A stretch of DNA of 64,000 nucleotides from Planococcus plakortidis. GTDB lineage: Bacteria > Bacillota > Bacilli > Bacillales_A > Planococcaceae. The translations under genes were made by a program, and so were the position numbers. The notes under the pieces were generated by a model that saw only the letters and a list, made by a program, of their open reading frames with translations, was not told the origin of the DNA and did no database searches. How positions within the stretch are numbered: position 1 is the first letter of the stretch; each line of letters starts with the position of its first letter. The DNA is taken from assembly GCF_001687605.2 (NCBI RefSeq), contig NZ_CP016539.2, positions 1,394,501 through 1,458,500 on the forward strand, written 5' to 3'. This document shows, piece by piece, positions 10,331 to 20,322 of the stretch.

Positions 10331-11161
10331 ATGGCTGATATAACAATGGCAAGGCTGCATGAAGCTATGGTTATACTATATGCTGTCAGCCTTGTCTTTT
10401 ATTTTGTCGATTATTTATATACTACGAAAAAAGCCATCCGGATCGCCATGTCATTTCTTGGGGCCGTGTGGTTATTGCAGACCGTGTTCCTGGTGCTCTA
10501 TATCATCGAGACGCAGCGTTTCCCGGTTCTGACTTTGTTTGAAGGCATTTATTTCTATGCGTGGCTGTTGGTTACGCTATCGCTGGTCCTGCGGATTTTC
10601 TACCGTTTCGACTTTGCGGTATTTTTGATCAATATCATCGGATTCATCTTTATGGTCATCCACACGTTTGCGCCGGTCCAGATCGAACGCTCGCCGGTGG
10701 GGGAAGCGTTGGTGTCGGAGCTGTTATTCATCCACATCACGTTCGCCATCCTGTCCTATGCGGCCTTTTCGCTATCGTTCGTCTTTTCCGCGCTGCATCT
10801 GATTTTGTATCGACTGTTGAAGCAGAAGAAATGGACGAAGCAATGGAGCAGCTTGCCGTCACTAGGGCAGACCGAACAGGGCATGACCATTTCCATCCTG
10901 GTCGGGATCCCGTTGCTGTTCGTCTCGCTCGTCCTCGGGTTCCAATGGGCCGTCGTATCGTTGGAGGAATTTTCCATAATGGATGTGAAGATCGTGGGTT
11001 CGTTCATCCTGCTGGTCGTTTATAGTTTTATTCTATGGCGTCACCGGCGGGGGAACTTGAATGGCATGAATTATGCCTGGGCCCACCTGTATGCATTTTT
11101 GTTATTGCTGCTTAATTTCTTTTTTGGCAGCCGTTTATCGGAATTTCATTTTTGGTATTAA
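10331..11161 (+). CDS. hemX: HemX/CcsA-family membrane protein
   Basis: A 276-residue protein with about eight predicted membrane helices and the cytochrome c assembly (CcsA-like) pattern. In B. subtilis, HemX is encoded second in the hem operon and lowers the cellular amount of HemA. The start at 10331 (MADITMARLHEAM) follows AAGGGGAATAGG; the frame is open further upstream (to 10256), but that part lacks a ribosome binding site. The gap to hemA is about 160 nt without a gene. A HemA-regulatory role is inferred from position. Confidence 0.9.
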   Translation: MADITMARLHEAMVILYAVSLVFYFVDYLYTTKKAIRIAMSFLGAVWLLQTVFLVLYIIETQRFPVLTLFEGIYFYAWLLVTLSLVLRIFYRFDFAVFLINIIGFIFMVIHTFAPVQIERSPVGEALVSELLFIHITFAILSYAAFSLSFVFSALHLILYRLLKQKKWTKQWSSLPSLGQTEQGMTISILVGIPLLFVSLVLGFQWAVVSLEEFSIMDVKIVGSFILLVVYSFILWRHRRGNLNGMNYAWAHLYAFLLLLLNFFFGSRLSEFHFWY

Positions 11162-11179
11162 TAGAAAGGTAGGATTCAG

Positions 11180-12109
11180 TTGAGAAAAATCATTGTAGGG
11201 TCAAGAAGAAGCAAGCTTGCGTTGACGCAAACCAATCAATTCATCGAGAAAATGAAAGCGGCAGGTGCGCCGTTTGAATTCGAGATCAAGGAAATCGTCA
11301 CGAAAGGCGACCGCATCCTGGATGTGCAATTGTCGAAAGTGGGAGGCAAAGGGCTTTTCGTCAAGGAAATCGAACAGGCGCTTTATGCCAAGGAAATCGA
11401 TTTCGCCGTCCACAGCATGAAAGACATGCCGGCCGTTCTTCCGGAAGGGTTCGTCATCGGCTGCATCCCGGAGCGCGAGGACCCACGGGATGCGTTCATT
11501 GCCAACGATCACGTGAAATTGATGGACTTGCCGGTCGGCGCTGTCGTCGGCACAAGCAGCTTGCGCCGGAGCTCACAACTTCTTTTGTTGCGCCCGGACC
11601 TTGACGTCCAGTGGATCCGCGGAAACATCGACACGCGTCTTGCAAAACTCCATTCAGGCGATTTCGATGCCATCATCCTGGCGGCCGCCGGATTGAAGCG
11701 CATGGGCTGGGGCGATGACATCGTCACGGAATTCATGGATACAGAAGATTGCCTGCCGGCGATCGGCCAAGGCGCACTTGCGATCGAATGCCGTGAAGAC
11801 GACGAAGAGCTTCTTGCGGAACTGGCAAAAGTGAACGATAAGGAAACTGAACTGGCTGTCACGGCGGAACGCAAATTCCTCAAAGACATGAACGGCAGCT
11901 GCCAAGTGCCGATCGCAGGCTACGCAACGGTTGCGGGCGAGGAAGTGTCTTTCACCGGTCTCATCTCCTCACCTGAAGGCGACCAAGTGTATAAAGAGTC
12001 AGCTGCGGGTACGGACCCGGTTGAAGCGGGCCGCATCGTGGCTGAGAAGATCAGTGCCCAAGGCGGCTACGATCTGATCCAGCGCGTCATCGCCGAAAGC
12101 AATGTGTAA
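11180..12109 (+). CDS. hemC: Hydroxymethylbilane synthase (porphobilinogen deaminase)
   Basis: A 309-residue enzyme that joins four porphobilinogen units into hydroxymethylbilane. It shows the N-terminal [14 protein letters not shown] motif, the basic substrate-binding loop [11 protein letters not shown], and the dipyrromethane cofactor cysteine in [12 protein letters not shown] near residue 241. It starts with TTG at 11180, preceded by AAGGTAGGA. It overlaps the downstream hemD by 8 nt, consistent with coupled translation. Confidence 0.96.
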   Translation: MRKIIVGSRRSKLALTQTNQFIEKMKAAGAPFEFEIKEIVTKGDRILDVQLSKVGGKGLFVKEIEQALYAKEIDFAVHSMKDMPAVLPEGFVIGCIPEREDPRDAFIANDHVKLMDLPVGAVVGTSSLRRSSQLLLLRPDLDVQWIRGNIDTRLAKLHSGDFDAIILAAAGLKRMGWGDDIVTEFMDTEDCLPAIGQGALAIECREDDEELLAELAKVNDKETELAVTAERKFLKDMNGSCQVPIAGYATVAGEEVSFTGLISSPEGDQVYKESAAGTDPVEAGRIVAEKISAQGGYDLIQRVIAESNV

Positions 12110-12788
12110 GAAAAAACCGGTCATCATTTTCACCGGCAGCCGATTGCCGCGGGAAGCTGCAAGATTGGCACGGGAAAAAGGCGCGGACGTGGAGTATCTG
12201 CCATTGATCGAAACAGTGGTGCGAAACACGGACGCGCCGGACTTCAGCCGCTACGGCTGGCTTATTTTCACGAGCCGCAACAGCGCAGAAGCTTTTTGCA
12301 AGCTGCATCCTGAAACCGATGCGAAAATAGCGGCTGTCGGCGATAAGACCGCTGAAATGCTGGAACAACACGGCTATACGGTCGACTTCATCCCATCAAC
12401 GTTCAGTGCCGATGTCTTTGTCCAGGAATTCCCAGACATCGCCGGCAAGGAACGCTGTTTGTTTGTCCGGGGGGCACTCGCCAAAGACACGATTTTGTCG
12501 ATGCCGCTCGCGATCGATGAATGGACCGTCTACGATACCGTCAAAAAGCGCAATAATGCACAAGCACTCGCCCGGATGTCCGATGTCACGATCATTTTCG
12601 CCAGCCCCTCAGCAGTTGCTGCTTACCGGGAAGCAGGCGGGAATTTCCAGGGTGTCCAGACAGCCGCCATCGGCCACATTACCGAACGGGCGATCATCGA
12701 AGCAGGGGGAGAAGTCCATTTCCGCCCTGAAACCTATACGTATCTAGAAATCATCCAGACAATAGCGAAAGGAAGATGCAGCTTATGA
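12102..12788 (+). CDS. hemD: Uroporphyrinogen-III synthase
   Basis: A 228-residue protein in the standard hemD position. The family diverges strongly, but the two-domain pattern is visible: [20 protein letters not shown] at the start, [13 protein letters not shown] in domain 1, and [12 protein letters not shown] with [14 protein letters not shown] in domain 2. The enzyme closes and inverts ring D of hydroxymethylbilane. The start codon lies inside the end of hemC, and the stop overlaps the start of hemB. Confidence 0.92.
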   Translation: MCKKKPVIIFTGSRLPREAARLAREKGADVEYLPLIETVVRNTDAPDFSRYGWLIFTSRNSAEAFCKLHPETDAKIAAVGDKTAEMLEQHGYTVDFIPSTFSADVFVQEFPDIAGKERCLFVRGALAKDTILSMPLAIDEWTVYDTVKKRNNAQALARMSDVTIIFASPSAVAAYREAGGNFQGVQTAAIGHITERAIIEAGGEVHFRPETYTYLEIIQTIAKGRCSL

Positions 12789-13765
12789 AAGACTTGAAAT
12801 TCGACCGCCACCGCCGCCTGCGCGGTTCAGCGAATCTTCGTGCAATGGTCCGTGAAACCTCCGTACAGAAAGAGGATTTCATCTATCCGATCTTTGTCGT
12901 GGAAGGCGAAGACTATAAACAAGAAATCTCCTCGATGCCAGGCGTCTACCATTATTCAATCGACCGCCTTGGCGAGGAATTGGATGAAGTGGTCGAGCTC
13001 GGCATCCCGTCCGTCATTTTGTTCGGTGTCCCGAAAGACAAAGACCCGGTCGGCTCGCAGGCTTACCACGATCACGCCATCACGCAGGAAGCGATCCGTT
13101 TTGCCAAACAGCGCCATCCGGAACTCGTCGTCATCGCCGATACGTGCCTGTGCCAATATACAGACCACGGCCATTGCGGCGTCATCGAAGACGGCGTCAT
13201 CCTGAACGATGAGTCGCTCGACCTGTTGGCGCGCACCGCTGTGTCCCAGGCGAAAGCCGGGGCAGACATCATCGCCCCGTCGAATATGATGGACGGCTTT
13301 GTCGCAGCGATCCGCTACGGCCTTGATGAAGCGGGATTCAGCCATATCCCGATCATGTCCTACGGCGTGAAATATGCTTCCGCTTATTACGGCCCGTTCC
13401 GTGAAGCGGCACACTCAACGCCTCAATTCGGTGACCGCAAGACCTACCAGATGGACCCGGCGAATCGCATGGAAGCGCTTCGTGAAGCCTCGTCCGATGT
13501 CAATGAAGGCGCAGATTTCATGATCGTCAAACCGGCATTATCCTATCTTGATATCATCCGCGAAGTACGCGATAACTTCGATATCCCAATCGTCGCTTAT
13601 AATGTATCGGGCGAATACGCGATGGTCAAAGCAGCCGCTCAAAACGGCTGGGTCGATGAAGAAAAAATCGTCCTTGAAACATTGCTCAGCATGAAACGTG
13701 CAGGAGCGGACATTCTGATGTCGTACCACGCAAAAGACGCGGTACGCTGGCTGGAGGGGAAATAA
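12785..13765 (+). CDS. hemB: Delta-aminolevulinic acid dehydratase (porphobilinogen synthase)
   Basis: A 326-residue enzyme that condenses two 5-aminolevulinates. The zinc-ligand cysteines are in [14 protein letters not shown], so this is a Zn-dependent type; the two active-site lysines are in [15 protein letters not shown] and [14 protein letters not shown] 12785 is preferred over 12776 because the AAAGGAAG ribosome binding site abuts the earlier codon. hemL follows after 1 nt. Confidence 0.96.
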   Translation: MKDLKFDRHRRLRGSANLRAMVRETSVQKEDFIYPIFVVEGEDYKQEISSMPGVYHYSIDRLGEELDEVVELGIPSVILFGVPKDKDPVGSQAYHDHAITQEAIRFAKQRHPELVVIADTCLCQYTDHGHCGVIEDGVILNDESLDLLARTAVSQAKAGADIIAPSNMMDGFVAAIRYGLDEAGFSHIPIMSYGVKYASAYYGPFREAAHSTPQFGDRKTYQMDPANRMEALREASSDVNEGADFMIVKPALSYLDIIREVRDNFDIPIVAYNVSGEYAMVKAAAQNGWVDEEKIVLETLLSMKRAGADILMSYHAKDAVRWLEGK

Positions 13766-13766
13766 T

Positions 13767-15053
13767 ATGGGATACGAACACTCGAAACAAGCATTCGAAG
13801 AAGCGAAAACATTGATGCCAGGCGGCGTCAACAGCCCGGTGCGCGCATTCAAATAGGTCAATATGGACCCGATTTTCATGCAGTCCGGAAACGGCGCGAC
13901 CATCACGGACATTGACGGTAATACGTATATCGATTATGTCCTGTCCTGGGGCCCGCTGATTTTGGGCCACGCCCATCCGGAAGTGGTGAAAGCCATCCAG
14001 GAACAGGCGACACTCGGCACATCTTTCGGCGCACCGACCGTCCTTGAGAACGACATGGCGAAACTCGTCCAGGAACGGGTGCCATCGATCGAAATGGTCC
14101 GCATGGTATCGTCGGGCACAGAAGCGACGATGAGCGCACTGCGCGTCGCACGAGGCTATACGGGCCGCAATAAGATCCTGAAATTCGAAGGCTGCTACCA
14201 CGGGCATGGCGACAGCCTGTTGATCAAAGCAGGATCGGGTGTTGCGACACTCGGATTGCCGGATTCACCAGGCGTTCCGGAATCGGTGGCGAAAAACACG
14301 ATCACCGTTCCGTATAACGATTTGGAAAGCGTGCGTTTGGCGTTCCAGGAATTCGGCGATGACTTGGCGGCCGTGATCGTCGAGCCGGTTGCCGGCAATA
14401 TGGGCGTCGTGCCTCCAGCTGAAGGCTTCCTTCAGGAACTGCGCAATTTGACGCATGAAAACGGCACCGTCCTGATCTTCGATGAAGTCATGACCGGCTT
14501 CCGTGTCGGCTTTAATTGCGCACAAGGCCATTACAGCGTTACGCCGGACATGACGTGCCTCGGCAAAGTCATCGGTGGCGGTTTGCCTGTCGGCGCCTTC
14601 GGGGGCAAGCGCGAAATCATGGAGCAAGTCGCACCGAGCGGCTCGATCTACCAGGCGGGCACTTTGTCCGGCAACCCGCTCGCGATGCGTGCAGGTTATG
14701 AAACTTTGTCCCGCCTTGATGAAGCGAGCTATGAGACGTTCAATGAACGCGCGGACCAGCTCGAAAAAGGCTTCCGCGAAGCGGCGGAAAAATACAATAT
14801 CCCGCATACGGTCAACCGTGCCGGCTCGATGATCGGCTTCTTCTTCACGAATGAGGAAGTGACGAACTTCGAGACCGCTTCGAGTTCCGACCTGGAACTG
14901 TTTGCGGATTATTACCGCTTGATGGCGGAAGAAGGCATTTTCCTGCCGCCATCCCAGTTTGAAGGCATGTTCTTATCGACTGCCCACACACCTGAACATA
15001 TCGAACGCACAGTCCAGGCATTCCATAATGTGTTTGCGAAACTGGCGAGATAA
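13767..15053 (+). pseudogene. hemL: Glutamate-1-semialdehyde aminotransferase, interrupted by TAG at codon 30
   Basis: From ATG 13767 the frame gives [20 protein letters not shown], then VNSPVRAFK, and meets TAG at 13854-13856. After the stop the same frame continues without damage for 396 codons from ATG 13863 to the normal end, with the PLP lysine region in [17 protein letters not shown]. Related HemL proteins have serine at this codon, so one C-to-A change in TCG would explain it. The lost part includes NSPVRAFK, whose Ser and Arg bind the substrate carboxylate in the Synechococcus enzyme, so restart at 13863 (only a weak AGGT upstream) would probably give an inactive protein. Alternatives are a sequencing error, amber suppression, or a spare gsaB-type paralogue elsewhere. 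It is the last gene of the haem operon, which ends at a terminator. Confidence 0.9.
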
Positions 15054-15061
15054 ATGAAGCG

Positions 15062-15109
15062 AACCGTCCTTGAAGGCCATTGTGATTGGCTTTTGGGGGC
15101 GGTTTTTTT
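15062..15109 (+). terminator. Terminator of the hem operon
   Basis: AACCGTCC pairs with GGGGCGGTT (with G-T pairs) around an inner GGCCAT/ATTGGC-like hairpin, followed by seven T. Confidence 0.75.
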
Positions 15110-15306
15110 ATGAATGAATGAAAACTTCGATGCCCATTGCTTCATTTACCTTGATTGGGCCACGGAAGAAGAGTGAAGCTTGAAAGGTGAAAGTAAAAAG
15201 ATAAATAATTAATGAAAGGATAATTTGAATGGAAGTTCATTTTCTGTCTGATTGTCTGGTAATATAAAACTAATGGATATTTTAATTAGCGAAAGTTGGT
15301 AACGAA

Positions 15307-16356
15307 TTGAAACGTTTTCTTATAACCTTGGCCATCGCACTCGGAGCCGGCTTTTTGTTCAGCCTGACCGGCTTGTTCCTGCCGTGGCTATTGGGCCCGA
15401 TGGCAGCTTTTCTCATTTTGCGCCAAATGACCGATATGAAGTTCCATTGGCCGAAAGTGTTCCGCACGCTCGGGTTGTTGCTGCTTGGCATCCAGATCGG
15501 CGCGGCATTCACCCAGGAATCGGTGTTGTTGATGGCGGCGGACCTGCCGTATATGTTCGTCATGACCGTTGCGGTCGTCGCGTTTTCCATCGGCCTTGGC
15601 TGGTTGTTCCAGCGCATGACGCGCGTGTCGATGTCGACGGCATTGCTCGGCTCGATGCCGGGCGGCTTGTCTCAGATGGTATTGATCGCTGAAGAAGTGA
15701 AATCCGCCAATGTGACGGTCGTATCGGTCATGCAGACCTTTCGTATCCTGCTCATCGTCTTCACTGTGCCACTCTTTGCGGGATTGCTGTCGGGACGGTC
15801 ACCGGGAGAAATGGCGGAAGCGAGTTTCCGGTTCTCGCCTTATGCATTCGGCATCGCGCTCATCCTCGGCTACGTATTGTATTGGATCATGAAGCGCATT
15901 TCGTTCCCGGCCCGTGAATTGATGGCGCCTGTCCTTGCGATGGCGGTCGTCCAGACCGTGACCGGCAGCGATCTTGTCGACCTTCCGAACCTGGTCATCA
16001 TCATCGCGCAAGTATTGATCGGCACGCATCTCGGCTTATCGATGGAAAAGCTCGGCGATTCGATGGACGGTCGGATTGCAGGTGCGGTTTTCCTCAATAC
16101 GGTACTGCTCATCGCGTTTTCGGCAGGGATTGCTTACGGGCTCGAGCTGGTGTTGCCGGATTACCTCTTCCTGGACTTTTTCCTGAGTGCGGCTCCTGGC
16201 GGTATGGCAGAGATGACGATCACGGCGCTTGAAGCAGGGGCGGCCGTTCCGCTCGTGACGAGCTTCCATTTGTTCCGTTTGTTCTTCATCCTGCTCGTCG
16301 CGGCGCCACTCGTGACATACTACGTGAAAAAGCTTGACGCTAAATCAGGCTATTGA
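15307..16356 (+). CDS. AbrB-family membrane protein (AbrB duplication domain)
   Basis: A 349-residue hydrophobic protein with nine or ten predicted membrane segments arranged as two similar halves. Each half has a conserved glycine-proline signature: LLGSMPGGLSQMVLIAEE in the first and FLSAAPGGMAEMTITALEAG in the second. This is the membrane AbrB family once misnamed ammonia monooxygenase, unrelated to the AbrB transition-state regulator. Substrate is unknown. The start is a TTG at 15307 with a weak ribosome binding site. In B. subtilis the hemL-valS interval holds spoVID and ysxE; here this gene takes that place. The promoter of the valS leader overlaps its 3' end. Confidence 0.8.
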   Translation: MKRFLITLAIALGAGFLFSLTGLFLPWLLGPMAAFLILRQMTDMKFHWPKVFRTLGLLLLGIQIGAAFTQESVLLMAADLPYMFVMTVAVVAFSIGLGWLFQRMTRVSMSTALLGSMPGGLSQMVLIAEEVKSANVTVVSVMQTFRILLIVFTVPLFAGLLSGRSPGEMAEASFRFSPYAFGIALILGYVLYWIMKRISFPARELMAPVLAMAVVQTVTGSDLVDLPNLVIIIAQVLIGTHLGLSMEKLGDSMDGRIAGAVFLNTVLLIAFSAGIAYGLELVLPDYLFLDFFLSAAPGGMAEMTITALEAGAAVPLVTSFHLFRLFFILLVAAPLVTYYVKKLDAKSGY

Positions 16357-16363
16357 GTACAAT
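16334..16363 (+). promoter_or_regulatory. Candidate promoter of the valS T-box leader
   Basis: TTGACG (16334-16339), 18-nt spacer, TACAAT (16358-16363). It lies across the end of the upstream gene and would start the transcript just before the T-box stem I. Confidence 0.6.
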
Positions 16364-16374
16364 GAATTTAACAG

Positions 16375-16617
16375 GATATTGATGCGTTGATGAGGATAGT
16401 AAAGTGTCGGGGACATTTCAGAGAGAAAGCCGAGTGGTGAGAGGCTTTCATGTTCCGCATTTGAATGTCACCTCGGAGCAGTTGCCGTGAACAGAGTAGC
16501 GGAAACCGGATGTGAATCCGTTATCGAACTTGAGAGCCAGGCGAATTCTGCCTGTGTATAAAGGTGGTACCGCGAAAAACTCCTTCGTCCTTTACGTGAC
16601 GACAGGAGTTTTTTTGT
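16375..16617 (+). promoter_or_regulatory. T-box riboswitch (tRNA-Val sensing) upstream of valS
   Basis: The antiterminator T-box sequence AAGGTGGTACCGCG is present at 16561-16574, preceded by about 190 nt of structured leader with a stem I whose 3' side contains the likely specifier GTC (16467-16469) in GAATGTCACC. It is followed by an intrinsic terminator, AACTCCT/AGGAGTT plus a T-run (about 16576-16617). Uncharged tRNA-Val would pair at the specifier and the bulge and stabilise the antiterminator, raising valS expression on valine starvation. Confidence 0.95.
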
Positions 16618-16676
16618 ATCCATTTTTAAGTTCGACAGAAAACAGGGCCGCATGTTGGCCAAGAGGAGGAATTTGG

Positions 16677-19310
16677 ATGAGCAAGCAATTATCAACGAAA
16701 TACGAACCGCAGGCGATCGAACAAGGGCGTTACGACTGGTGGGTGGACAATAAATTCTTCGAAGCGAAGCCGGAAAGCGGCAAGACGCCGTACACGATCG
16801 TCATCCCGCCGCCGAACGTAACGGGCAAGCTCCACCTGGGGCACGCCTGGGATACGACTTTGCAGGACATCATGACGCGCATGAAGCGCATGCAAGGCTA
16901 TGACGCACTGTGGCTGCCGGGGATGGACCATGCCGGCATCGCAACACAGGCGAAAGTCGAAGGCAAGCTGAAAGAAGAAGGGCGTTCACGACACGACATG
17001 GGCCGCGAAGCCTTCCTGGAAGAGTCATGGAAATGGAAAGAGGAGTACGCCGGCCATATCCGCCAGCAATGGTCGAAGCTCGGGCTTGGGCTCGATTATT
17101 CCCGCGAGCGTTTCACGTTGGATGAAGGCTTGTCAAAAGCGGTACGCGAAGTATTCGTCAAATTATACGAAAAGAAACTAATTTACCGCGGCAAATACAT
17201 CATCAACTGGGACCCGGCAACGAAAACGGCGATCTCCGATATCGAAGTCATCTACAAAGACGTACAAGGCGCGTTTTACCATATGCGCTATCCGTTGGCA
17301 GATGGATCGGGCCATATCGAAATCGCGACGACCCGCCCGGAGACGATGCTCGGCGATACGGCAGTCGCGGTTCATCCGAAAGACGAACGCTACCAGCATT
17401 TGGTCGGTAAAAAAGTCATCTTGCCGATCATCGGCCGTGAAATTGAAGTCGTGGCAGACGATTATGTCGACCGTGAATTCGGAAGCGGCGCCGTGAAGAT
17501 CACGCCGGCACACGACCCGAACGACTTCGAGATCGGCAATCGCCACAACCTGGAGCGCGTCCTCATCATGCACGAAGACGGCTCGATGAACGAAAACGCC
17601 GGCAAATATGAAGGCATGGATCGCTTCGAATGCCGCAAAGCGATCATCAAGGACCTCCAGGACATGGACGTATTGTTCAAGATCGAAGAGCATCTTCACT
17701 CGGTCGGGCATTCCGAGCGCAGCGGCGCAGTCGTGGAACCGTATTTGTCGACGCAATGGTTCGTGGACATGCAGCCGCTCGCAAAGAAAGCGGTCGACAG
17801 CCAGAAGAGCGAAGACGGCGTCAATTTCGTGCCGGACCGTTTCGAGAAAACCTACCTACACTGGATGGAAAACATCCGTGACTGGTGCATCTCCCGCCAA
17901 TTGTGGTGGGGCCATCAAATCCCGGCTTGGTACCATAATGAAACCGGCGAAATCTACGTTGGCCATGAAGCACCAGCTGACGCTGAAAACTGGACGCAGG
18001 ACGAGGACGTACTCGATACGTGGTTCTCATCCGCACTATGGCCGTTCTCGACACTCGGCTGGCCGGAAGAAAACGATGAGTTGAGCCGTTATTACCCGAC
18101 CGATGCACTCGTGACGGGCTATGACATCATCAATTTCTGGGTATCGCGCATGATTTTCCAGGCACTTGAATTCACAGGCGAGAAGCCGTTCAAAGACGTG
18201 CTCATCCACGGCCTCGTACGGGATGCAGAAGGCCGCAAAATGTCGAAATCACTCGGCAATGGCGTCGACCCGATGGATGTCATCGAACAATACGGCGCGG
18301 ATTCCTTGCGCTACTTCCTCGCGACGGCATCATCTCCAGGGCAGGATCTTCGCTACTCGAACGATAAAGTCGAGTCGGTATGGAACTTCGCCAATAAAAT
18401 CTGGAACGCCTCGCGCTTTGCGATGATGAACATGGAAGGCATGGAGCATAAAGACATCGATTTGACAGGCGAGAAATCCGTAGCCGATACGTGGATCTTG
18501 ACGCGTCTCAACGAAACGATCGAGCAAGTGACAAATCTTGCAGAACGTTACGAGTTCGGGGAAGTTGGGCGACTGCTTTATAACTTTATCTGGGATGATT
18601 TCTGTGACTGGTACATCGAAATGGCGAAATTGCCATTGTACGGTGAAGACGAACAGGCGAAAGCGATGACGCGCTCCGTGCTCGCGTATGTGCTCGATAA
18701 CACGATGCGCTTGCTGCATCCGTTCATGCCGTTCATCACGGAAGAAATCTGGCAAAACCTGCCGACAGAAGGCGAATCGATCACGATCGCCGCTTGGCCG
18801 GCAGTGAACGCTGAACTTAGCGACAATAAAAAAGCTGATAGCATGAAGCTATTGATGGACGTCATCCGTTCTGTCCGCACGATCCGCGCGGAAGTGCAGA
18901 CGCCGATGAGCAAGAAAGTGCCGATGACGATCAGCGCGAAAGACGAGACGACGTTGTCGGTGCTCGAAGAAAACGCAGCGTATATCGAACGTTTCTGCAA
19001 CCCGGAAACCTTGACGATCGGGCTCCATATCGAAGCGCCCGAAAAATCGATGTCCGCGGTCGTATCCGGAGCGGAGCTGTTCATGCCGCTCGAAGGCTTG
19101 ATCGATATCGAAGAAGAGCTAAAACGCCTGCAAAAAGAACTCGATAAATGGGCGAAAGAAGTCAAGCTCGTCCAAGGCAAATTGTCGAACGAACGCTTCG
19201 TGTCGAAAGCACCGGAAGCGGTCGTGGCGGAGGAGCGCAAGAAAGAAGCGGATTACCTCGAGAAGCACGCAACCGTAGAGAAACGCATGGAAGAATTGAA
19301 GAACCTGTAA
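16677..19310 (+). CDS. valS: Valine-tRNA ligase
   Basis: An 877-residue class Ia synthetase. The HIGH-type motif is in [16 protein letters not shown], the KMSKS motif in [14 protein letters not shown], the CP1 editing domain lies between ([13 protein letters not shown]), and the C-terminal coiled coil typical of ValRS ends the protein. ATG 16677 follows AGAGGAGGA. The frame is open upstream to 16512 but that part is the T-box leader. It is transcribed alone: a T-box precedes it and a terminator follows. Confidence 0.97.
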   Translation: MSKQLSTKYEPQAIEQGRYDWWVDNKFFEAKPESGKTPYTIVIPPPNVTGKLHLGHAWDTTLQDIMTRMKRMQGYDALWLPGMDHAGIATQAKVEGKLKEEGRSRHDMGREAFLEESWKWKEEYAGHIRQQWSKLGLGLDYSRERFTLDEGLSKAVREVFVKLYEKKLIYRGKYIINWDPATKTAISDIEVIYKDVQGAFYHMRYPLADGSGHIEIATTRPETMLGDTAVAVHPKDERYQHLVGKKVILPIIGREIEVVADDYVDREFGSGAVKITPAHDPNDFEIGNRHNLERVLIMHEDGSMNENAGKYEGMDRFECRKAIIKDLQDMDVLFKIEEHLHSVGHSERSGAVVEPYLSTQWFVDMQPLAKKAVDSQKSEDGVNFVPDRFEKTYLHWMENIRDWCISRQLWWGHQIPAWYHNETGEIYVGHEAPADAENWTQDEDVLDTWFSSALWPFSTLGWPEENDELSRYYPTDALVTGYDIINFWVSRMIFQALEFTGEKPFKDVLIHGLVRDAEGRKMSKSLGNGVDPMDVIEQYGADSLRYFLATASSPGQDLRYSNDKVESVWNFANKIWNASRFAMMNMEGMEHKDIDLTGEKSVADTWILTRLNETIEQVTNLAERYEFGEVGRLLYNFIWDDFCDWYIEMAKLPLYGEDEQAKAMTRSVLAYVLDNTMRLLHPFMPFITEEIWQNLPTEGESITIAAWPAVNAELSDNKKADSMKLLMDVIRSVRTIRAEVQTPMSKKVPMTISAKDETTLSVLEENAAYIERFCNPETLTIGLHIEAPEKSMSAVVSGAELFMPLEGLIDIEEELKRLQKELDKWAKEVKLVQGKLSNERFVSKAPEAVVAEERKKEADYLEKHATVEKRMEELKNL

Positions 19311-19314
19311 TAGG

Positions 19315-19349
19315 AAAAAGCGATTCCCAACGAGGGGATCGCTTTTTTT
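19315..19349 (+). terminator. Terminator of valS
   Basis: AAAAAGCGATTCCC pairs with GGGGATCGCTTTTT around AACGA; T-run of seven. Confidence 0.92.
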
Positions 19350-19495
19350 CAGGCTGACGGGAAAGTGAAGAAGCCGTATTTTCCGAAGCTTATTGTGCGC
19401 TTTCCGCGGGGTTAGATAGACCTTTGAATTATAAAGAGTAGAAAGAATAACTTTCGCTTTAATTATAGATGTTCTTAGATTTCTTCAACACATTG

Positions 19496-19530
19496 AGCGA
19501 TTTCCCGTAAAGGGGGAATCGCTTATTTTA
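19496..19530 (+). terminator. Second terminator-like hairpin between valS and the ATP-grasp genes
   Basis: AGCGATTTCCC (19496-19506) pairs with GGGGAATCGCT (19513-19523), followed on the plus strand by TATTTTAATT. The stem resembles the valS terminator 180 nt upstream and may be a duplicate. On the minus strand, where two genes converge on it, no T-run follows, so it would be a weak terminator in that direction. Confidence 0.5.
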
Positions 19531-20322
19531 ATTCCGGTCATTTTCCCGGAACGGATAGTTTTCTTCGAGTTTCGTGAAATGCCTTGCCAAGAGCTCGGCG
19601 ATATTGTCCTCATGTGTTTGATAAAACGAGCGGGCGCCGACCGGGTCTTCGATTTCGTTGAACAGATGACGGCCGTCGTCCAGCAGCAGGAAATCCACGC
19701 CGATATAATCGCTCTTCAAGGCTTCAGCGATTTTCTTGGTATCTTCCCGTTGTGCGGAAGTCAGTTCAAAGCGTTCGACGGAAGCACCGAGCGAATAATT
19801 CGCTTTAAAGGAATCATGTGCGCTGCGTTTAACCGCGCCGACGATTTCCTTGCCGATGACATACGCCCGGACATCCGCCGTGTGTGGCACCACTGGCTGA
19901 TAGAGGAGGGTGGCTTCGGTATCCGCCACATCCTGTTCCGATTTGACGAGCCACACTTCCGAACCGCCGTGGCCGCCTGCGGTTTTTACGATATACGGGA
20001 GAGCGAGCGGTGTTTTTTGTGTCGGGATCACCGGCACACCGAGCAGCTGGAATAATTGATAGCTCTGCCATTTATCGTTCGCGATGCGGTTCACTTCCGC
20101 GCGGTTGATGAGCCGTACGCCATGGTCTTCCAAGAAGCGGGCGGCATGCGGCTGGCGGACACGGAAAAAAACGGACTGTCCCTTGAGGCGCGGCAACAAA
20201 TCTTCGAGCCCCGCTTCGCTCCAGTCATCCCAGGTGAGCAACTCGATCGAACAAAAGCGCTTCAATTCATCGATAAATCCCCGATTGTGTTGTGCGGATG
20301 CCGTTTCGTACAGAACGATCAT
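19528..20322 (-). CDS. ATP-grasp protein, RimK-like (second gene of pair)
   Basis: A 264-residue protein with an ATP-grasp fold: a nucleotide-binding strand LPYIVKTAGGHGGSEVWLV, the DVRAYVIGKEIVGAVKR strand pair seen in RimK-type ligases, and a metal-binding end IGVDFLLLDDGRHLFNEIED. The usual E-x-N near the end is E-I-E-D here, so one Mg-ligand position seems changed. RimK-like enzymes add amino acids, often glutamate, to a carboxylate through an acyl phosphate; the substrate here is unknown. Its start overlaps the stop of the upstream ATP-grasp gene by 4 nt, suggesting that the two proteins act together. Confidence 0.75.
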   Translation of the reverse strand: MIVLYETASAQHNRGFIDELKRFCSIELLTWDDWSEAGLEDLLPRLKGQSVFFRVRQPHAARFLEDHGVRLINRAEVNRIANDKWQSYQLFQLLGVPVIPTQKTPLALPYIVKTAGGHGGSEVWLVKSEQDVADTEATLLYQPVVPHTADVRAYVIGKEIVGAVKRSAHDSFKANYSLGASVERFELTSAQREDTKKIAEALKSDYIGVDFLLLDDGRHLFNEIEDPVGARSFYQTHEDNIAELLARHFTKLEENYPFRENDRN

